Of a stretch of DNA of 9,808 nt, positions 6,111 to 9,808 are shown one piece after another. The stretch spans positions 1 through 9,808 of the forward strand of contig JAICKT010000153.1 in the NCBI GenBank assembly GCA_025927795.1, read 5' to 3'. Position 1 is the stretch's first letter, and each line of letters begins with the position of its first letter. The stretch is from Parafilimonas sp. (GTDB taxonomy: Bacteria > Bacteroidota > Bacteroidia > Chitinophagales > Chitinophagaceae). The position numbers and the translations under genes were made by a program. Below the pieces are notes generated by a model that made no database searches, was not told the origin of the DNA, and was given only the letters and a program-made list of their open reading frames with translations.

Positions 6111-7349
6111 ATGGAAAAAAGAAAAAGTTTATGGATAACGCTTACACTTATTAACCTGTGCATCGTTGCTTTTTTTGGAACGATGCTGCGTACCGCTTTT
6201 CTTTTTTCTGTTTCTTGGATTGACTACAGAAGTTTTTTAAGCGCACATTCTCATTTTGCATTCGGCGGTTGGGTTACACTTGCGCTTTTTATGTTGCTGG
6301 TATATGAAGTGCTGCCACAAAATTTCCGCGATAAAAAAATTTATCAATGGTTGTTAGCAGGCATTGAAATTACTTCTTTAGGCATGGCTGCAACATTTCC
6401 GTTTGAAGGTTATGCAACACTTTCCATTATTTTTTCTACACTATTTTTATTTGTAGCATATATTTTTTGCTGGGTTTTTGTAAAAGATATTTTTAAAGCT
6501 CATGTACATAAAGCAGTTCGCCTGCTTGCATGTTTTGCGATTATTTATTTTGTTATTTCAACTATTGGTCCCGCTTTAATTTCCTATATCCTCATCGCTA
6601 ATTTTTATAACAGCCTGTTGTACAAAAATGCGTTATATATCTACCTGCATTTTCAATACAATGGTTTTTTTACACTTAGTGTTTTTGCATTATTTTTTAA
6701 TCGCTTAATTCCTTATGCAAGAGAAAGAACAAAAAAAATTGTTCACCAGTTTTCAGTGTTGCTTTGTTGTTCTGTTGTACCGTCGGTGTTCATGTCTTTA
6801 TTTACGAGAGCTTATCAAAATTTATATTGGTACATTTCTCTTGTTGGTTGTGTATTGATAGTTTTTTCTTTGATATGGTTTTTCAGAATGCTATTTGCTG
6901 AAAAGAAAATTTTTATTCATCCGCCAGCTTCTTTCGCAAAAACGTTGTGGAATTTTTCAATGATTGCATTTATCATAAAAATGATATTGCAGGCAGGAAC
7001 TATTATTCCTCAATTAGCAAAAATTGTTTTTGGCGACAGACCTGCAATCATCGGTTTTTTGCATTTAGTTTTTTTAGGATTTGTAACATTTTTTATTTTA
7101 TCCATTTATTGTTCCATCAAAGTATTTGATGAAAAAGATTTCTTTACAAAATTTGCGCTCATATTTTTTTCCTCGGCAATTATTTTCAATGAAGCCACAC
7201 TGCTTTTTCAAGGCGTGGGAATATTGTTTGAAACAACCAGTCATGTTTATCCGTGGCTGTTGTGGATTGCAGCAATTTGCCTTTTTACCGGCGCAGTTTT
7301 AATGATGACAGCAAGATTGAAAACGGTATCATATCTTAAATTAGAATAG
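6111..7349 (+). CDS. Twelve-helix membrane protein with buried histidines, distantly heme-copper oxidase I/NnrS-like
   Basis: A polytopic inner-membrane protein of 412 residues from the ATG at 6111; a GTG at 6078 would add 11 residues. I count about 12 hydrophobic segments. Histidines within or at the edge of membrane segments are H46 and H48 in SAHSHFAFGGW, H180 in YLHFQYNGFF and H317 in GFLHLVFLGF. The HxH-then-GW pattern recalls helix II of heme-copper oxidase subunit I and the HAHE motif of NnrS, a heme/copper membrane protein tied to NO stress. It has neither the HH pair of a CuB site nor an HxH in a late helix, so it is not a canonical oxidase or NO reductase. Its position behind nirK suggests a role in nitrite/NO metabolism; that is inference and the exact family is not recognised. 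Confidence 0.75.
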   Translation: MEKRKSLWITLTLINLCIVAFFGTMLRTAFLFSVSWIDYRSFLSAHSHFAFGGWVTLALFMLLVYEVLPQNFRDKKIYQWLLAGIEITSLGMAATFPFEGYATLSIIFSTLFLFVAYIFCWVFVKDIFKAHVHKAVRLLACFAIIYFVISTIGPALISYILIANFYNSLLYKNALYIYLHFQYNGFFTLSVFALFFNRLIPYARERTKKIVHQFSVLLCCSVVPSVFMSLFTRAYQNLYWYISLVGCVLIVFSLIWFFRMLFAEKKIFIHPPASFAKTLWNFSMIAFIIKMILQAGTIIPQLAKIVFGDRPAIIGFLHLVFLGFVTFFILSIYCSIKVFDEKDFFTKFALIFFSSAIIFNEATLLFQGVGILFETTSHVYPWLLWIAAICLFTGAVLMMTARLKTVSYLKLE

Positions 7350-7355
7350 AGCACG

Positions 7356-7421
7356 AATATAATTCTCATGTTATATTTTGTATAAACGCAGTAAGCTTTT
7401 TTACACCAATCTATATTGGTG
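7356..7421. terminator. Possible transcription-end hairpins between convergent genes
   Basis: Two small inverted repeats lie in the 99-base gap between the membrane protein gene and rodA. AATATAA (7356-7362) pairs with TTATATT (7371-7377) and is followed by TTG on the plus strand. CACCAAT (7404-7410) pairs with ATTGGTG (7415-7421) around a 4-base loop. The second is the stronger stem, but its run of six T (7397-7402) lies on the upstream side for the plus strand and reads as A on the minus strand, so it is not a textbook intrinsic terminator in either direction. Confidence 0.35.
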
Positions 7422-7448
7422 CATAACTAACTTTTCAATATCAGAAAG

Positions 7449-8801
7449 CTATCGCAATACCATCGATCTGTCTGCATCCAACCGTATCAAAATAAAAATC
7501 ATTATTGTAAAAGTTAGTAACGAAGAGCCACCATAACTAACCAATGGAAGCGGAATGCCAATTACAGGAAAGAGACCAACCGTCATACAAACATTTACTG
7601 CAATATGAAAAAATAAAATGCTTGCTACACTGTAAGCATACACACGGCTAAATGTGCTGCGCTGCCGTTCTGCAATTTGTACAATGCGAAACAGCATTAA
7701 AAAATATATTCCTAAAAATAAAAATGAACCTGCAAAACCAAAAGCCTCACTTAAAGAAGTAAAAATAAAATCAGTGTGTTGCTCCGGTACATATTTGCCA
7801 CGTGTTTGTGTTCCTTTTAAAAAACCTTTTCCTAAAAGCCCGCCAGAGCCAATAGCAATTTTACTTTGCCGTACATTATAATCATCAGGCTTTACAGCAG
7901 CTTTGCCCGTTGCTTCTGTTTCAAGTGCATGTTTGTTTTGGCTGCAATCATAATCTTTACCAACTGCACTGTAAATGCGCTGGCTTTGGTAACATTCAAA
8001 AACATCATTAAAAATATATGGAACCGCAAAACGCTGTATGCCTACACATACAAACCAAACAGAAACGATTATTACAAAGATGTTCCATCGCTTTCTTACA
8101 AAAATCTGTCGCCTTAAAATAAAAATTATTAATGCTGCGATTAAAGTTAATGCAATGGCAAGCGTATTTTTTTCAACCAATAAAGTTGCTACTACTAAAG
8201 CACCAAAAGAAAATCCAATCACTAAAATCATTCCGGGCAAACCTTCGCGATACATTACCATAAAAAAACTCATGTAAACAAGAGCAAGCCCGGTTTCATT
8301 TTGCAGGATGGAAATTAATGCAGGCAACATGGTAATTACAGCAGCAATAAACTGCGACCGCAGTTTTGTAAAATCCATATTTAATTGTGAAAGATATTTT
8401 GCCAAAGCAAGTGCTGCAAAAATTTTACAAAGCTCTGCAGGTTGCAGATTAAAGCCCCCGCCGAGTGGTATCCAGCTTTTTGAACCATTGATATCTTTCC
8501 CGATAACAAAAACAGAGAGCATTAATATTATTCCGAAAACATAGAGCAGGTTTGCAAAGGCAGGATAAAGTTTGCTATCACTTAAAATAATAAATGTTGC
8601 TACTACAACGCATATACCGGCAAAAAGAATTTGTTTACTATAATTAGTATTGCCATTAAAAAACGTGGCAGCAGAAAAATTCGCAGGATTATATTCAACC
8701 ATAAAAATGCAAAGCACACCAATGCAAACAAGAAACGCGTACAGCCAAACCATTAGCCAGTCAATGTTTTTTGATGCCGATCTTGAATAACTGCTGCTCA
8801 T
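7449..8801 (-). CDS. rodA: Peptidoglycan glycosyltransferase RodA (SEDS family)
   Basis: Polymerises lipid II into glycan strands for cell elongation, working with the transpeptidase PBP2. The protein is 450 residues with about ten membrane helices. Family signatures are SKSWIPLGGGFNLQPAELCK (108-127), YNVRQSKIAIGSGGLLGKGF (308-327), PEQHTDFIFTSLSEAFGF (339-356), with D343 matching the catalytic aspartate of RodA, and PLVSYGGSSLL (419-429). Assignment as RodA rather than FtsW rests on the adjacent PBP2 gene, whose stop overlaps this start as ATGA (8798-8801), implying translational coupling. The extracytoplasmic loop before YNVRQSK is longer than usual (about 271-307) and holds C286, with C270 just before it. 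It is convergent with the nitrite/NO genes and functionally unrelated to them. Confidence 0.94.
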   Translation of the reverse strand: MSSSYSRSASKNIDWLMVWLYAFLVCIGVLCIFMVEYNPANFSAATFFNGNTNYSKQILFAGICVVVATFIILSDSKLYPAFANLLYVFGIILMLSVFVIGKDINGSKSWIPLGGGFNLQPAELCKIFAALALAKYLSQLNMDFTKLRSQFIAAVITMLPALISILQNETGLALVYMSFFMVMYREGLPGMILVIGFSFGALVVATLLVEKNTLAIALTLIAALIIFILRRQIFVRKRWNIFVIIVSVWFVCVGIQRFAVPYIFNDVFECYQSQRIYSAVGKDYDCSQNKHALETEATGKAAVKPDDYNVRQSKIAIGSGGLLGKGFLKGTQTRGKYVPEQHTDFIFTSLSEAFGFAGSFLFLGIYFLMLFRIVQIAERQRSTFSRVYAYSVASILFFHIAVNVCMTVGLFPVIGIPLPLVSYGGSSLLTFTIMIFILIRLDADRSMVLR

Positions 8802-9808
8802 TTTTGTTTAGGTTTCGGATTATATTTTTTTTCTGAATTTTTTAATTGCAATTTGTATTTCACTGAATCATTTTTATTGCTGCCCGAATCATTATCTTTT
8901 CTGTTTGGCTCAGCTTCAGGATCGTAGGTTACAGGCTTTGTTACTTCTAAATTATTTTGAAATACTGGTGCTGCGTCGGGATTTATTTTCTGGCTTTCTT
9001 TTAAAAGCCTGATAGAATCTTTTGCAAAATACCAATGCTTAATAGCAGCCGGAATTAAGTCTGCACTTGCAATTCTGTCAACCTCGGGCAAACGCTTTGC
9101 AGAGATAGAATCCTTTAAATATTTTTCCATGAGTAATGATGCAATGGGTGCAGCCCATGTTGCGCCAAAACCTGCATTTTCAATCACCACACATATCGCA
9201 ATTTTTGGATTTTCCATTGGAGCAAATGCAACAAACAATGAATGGTCTTTGCCATGCGGATTTTGTGCCGTACCGGTTTTAGCACAAATATTAATACCTT
9301 CTATTGCAGCCGCATGGGCAGTTCCAAAAACAGCAACATCATGCATGCCTAACTGAACAATATTAAAAGATGTATCTGAAATATGTTCCAGTGCAACATG
9401 TTTCATTCTGTACTTGCCAACAAACTGTGTATCTGCTAGTGTTTCGTTTTCAATGCTATCAACAAAATGCGGAGTATAATAAAAACCTTTATTTGCGATA
9501 ATACACATAGCGTTCGCCATTTGTAAAGGCGTTGCCAGCATTCTGTCTTGTCCAATTCCTAATGTAACAATATTGCAACTGTTCCATCGTGGTCCGCCAA
9601 AATCTTTGTTGTAACCTGATGTGTCTGGAATATTCCCATCATCTTCTCCCGGTAAATCTGCATTCAAATCAGTGCCATAACCAAAAGCATTCATGTAATG
9701 TTTCCATTCCAAATAACCAAGTCTCGGATTATGATATTTCGGATTATCAACAATCATTCTGAACACATTACTGAAATACGAATTGCATGAATAAGCAATT
9801 GCTGTACG
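8798..9808 (-). CDS. mrdA: Penicillin-binding protein 2, C-terminal part (partial)
   Basis: Class B PBP transpeptidase that cross-links peptidoglycan during elongation, in complex with RodA. The window holds the last 336 residues; the frame is open past the right edge, so the N-terminus and the SxxK serine motif lie outside. A GTG at 9766 is internal, not the start. Visible are the second motif SCN in AIAYSCNSYFSN (residues 7-9 of the fragment), the family segment LGIGQDRMLATPLQMANAM, and the KTGT motif in CAKTGTAQNPHGKDHS (177-180). After the transpeptidase fold comes a tail of roughly 60 residues, rich in Asn, Asp, Lys and Pro, predicted to be extracytoplasmic and disordered. It overlaps rodA by four bases, so the pair is one operon, probably preceded by mreC and mreD outside the window. 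Confidence 0.93.
   Translation of the reverse strand, partial: RTAIAYSCNSYFSNVFRMIVDNPKYHNPRLGYLEWKHYMNAFGYGTDLNADLPGEDDGNIPDTSGYNKDFGGPRWNSCNIVTLGIGQDRMLATPLQMANAMCIIANKGFYYTPHFVDSIENETLADTQFVGKYRMKHVALEHISDTSFNIVQLGMHDVAVFGTAHAAAIEGINICAKTGTAQNPHGKDHSLFVAFAPMENPKIAICVVIENAGFGATWAAPIASLLMEKYLKDSISAKRLPEVDRIASADLIPAAIKHWYFAKDSIRLLKESQKINPDAAPVFQNNLEVTKPVTYDPEAEPNRKDNDSGSNKNDSVKYKLQLKNSEKKYNPKPKQK

Noticed and set aside
6111..7349. Calling this gene norB or a cytochrome oxidase subunit I
   Set aside because: The HH pair of the CuB site and the late-helix HxH for the hemes are not present, so the similarity is limited to one HxH-GW motif and the helix count.
1..9808. CRISPR array, tRNA or rRNA genes, transposase or phage genes
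   Set aside because: No regularly spaced repeats, cloverleaf-like stretch, rRNA segment or mobile-element protein could be seen on either strand.

Overview
The window is AT-rich DNA from a member of the Bacteroidota, most likely a Chitinophagaceae-like environmental lineage. The placement is an inference. It rests on the clade II (Sec-type) nosZ preceded by a cytochrome c lipoprotein, on lipoprotein-anchored NirK and NosZ, on near absence of Shine-Dalgarno sequences, and on -7 elements resembling the Bacteroidota TAnnTTTG consensus.

Layout. At the left edge (1-65, minus) is the start of an unrecognised gene. Next comes a non-coding gap (66-293) with a 79-bp imperfect inverted repeat. A minus-strand pair follows: a cytochrome c lipoprotein (2311-2805) and nosZ for nitrous oxide reductase (294-2288). 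Divergent from it on the plus strand are a Crp/Fnr-type regulator (2924-3520), a small hemerythrin-domain protein (3588-4067), a RIC/ScdA/YtfE di-iron repair protein (4167-4889), copper nitrite reductase nirK (4921-5946) and a 12-helix membrane protein with buried histidines (6111-7349). Convergent to these is the end of a cell-elongation operon on the minus strand: PBP2 (mrdA, 8798 to the window edge) and the SEDS glycosyltransferase rodA (7449-8801), joined by an ATGA overlap.

How it works together. The left 7.3 kb reads as a compact partial-denitrification island. NirK reduces nitrite to NO; the regulator probably responds to NO or low oxygen; RIC and the hemerythrin protein would deal with NO damage; NosZ, fed by the cytochrome c, reduces N2O to N2. 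No canonical NO reductase (norB) is present. The membrane protein behind nirK is the only candidate for a new NO-related membrane function, but it lacks the HH pair of a CuB site.

The strongest unlisted signal is a shared operator. The sequence TATGATTTTAATCATA upstream of cytochrome c-nosZ and TATGATTTTGGTCATA upstream of ric-nirK match at 14 of 16 positions. They sit at nearly the same distance from a -7-like TTTG element (35.5 and 36.5 bp from operator centre), and that element is 19 bases from the start codon in both. This is class II activator geometry. A third, weaker copy lies between the first site and the regulator gene.
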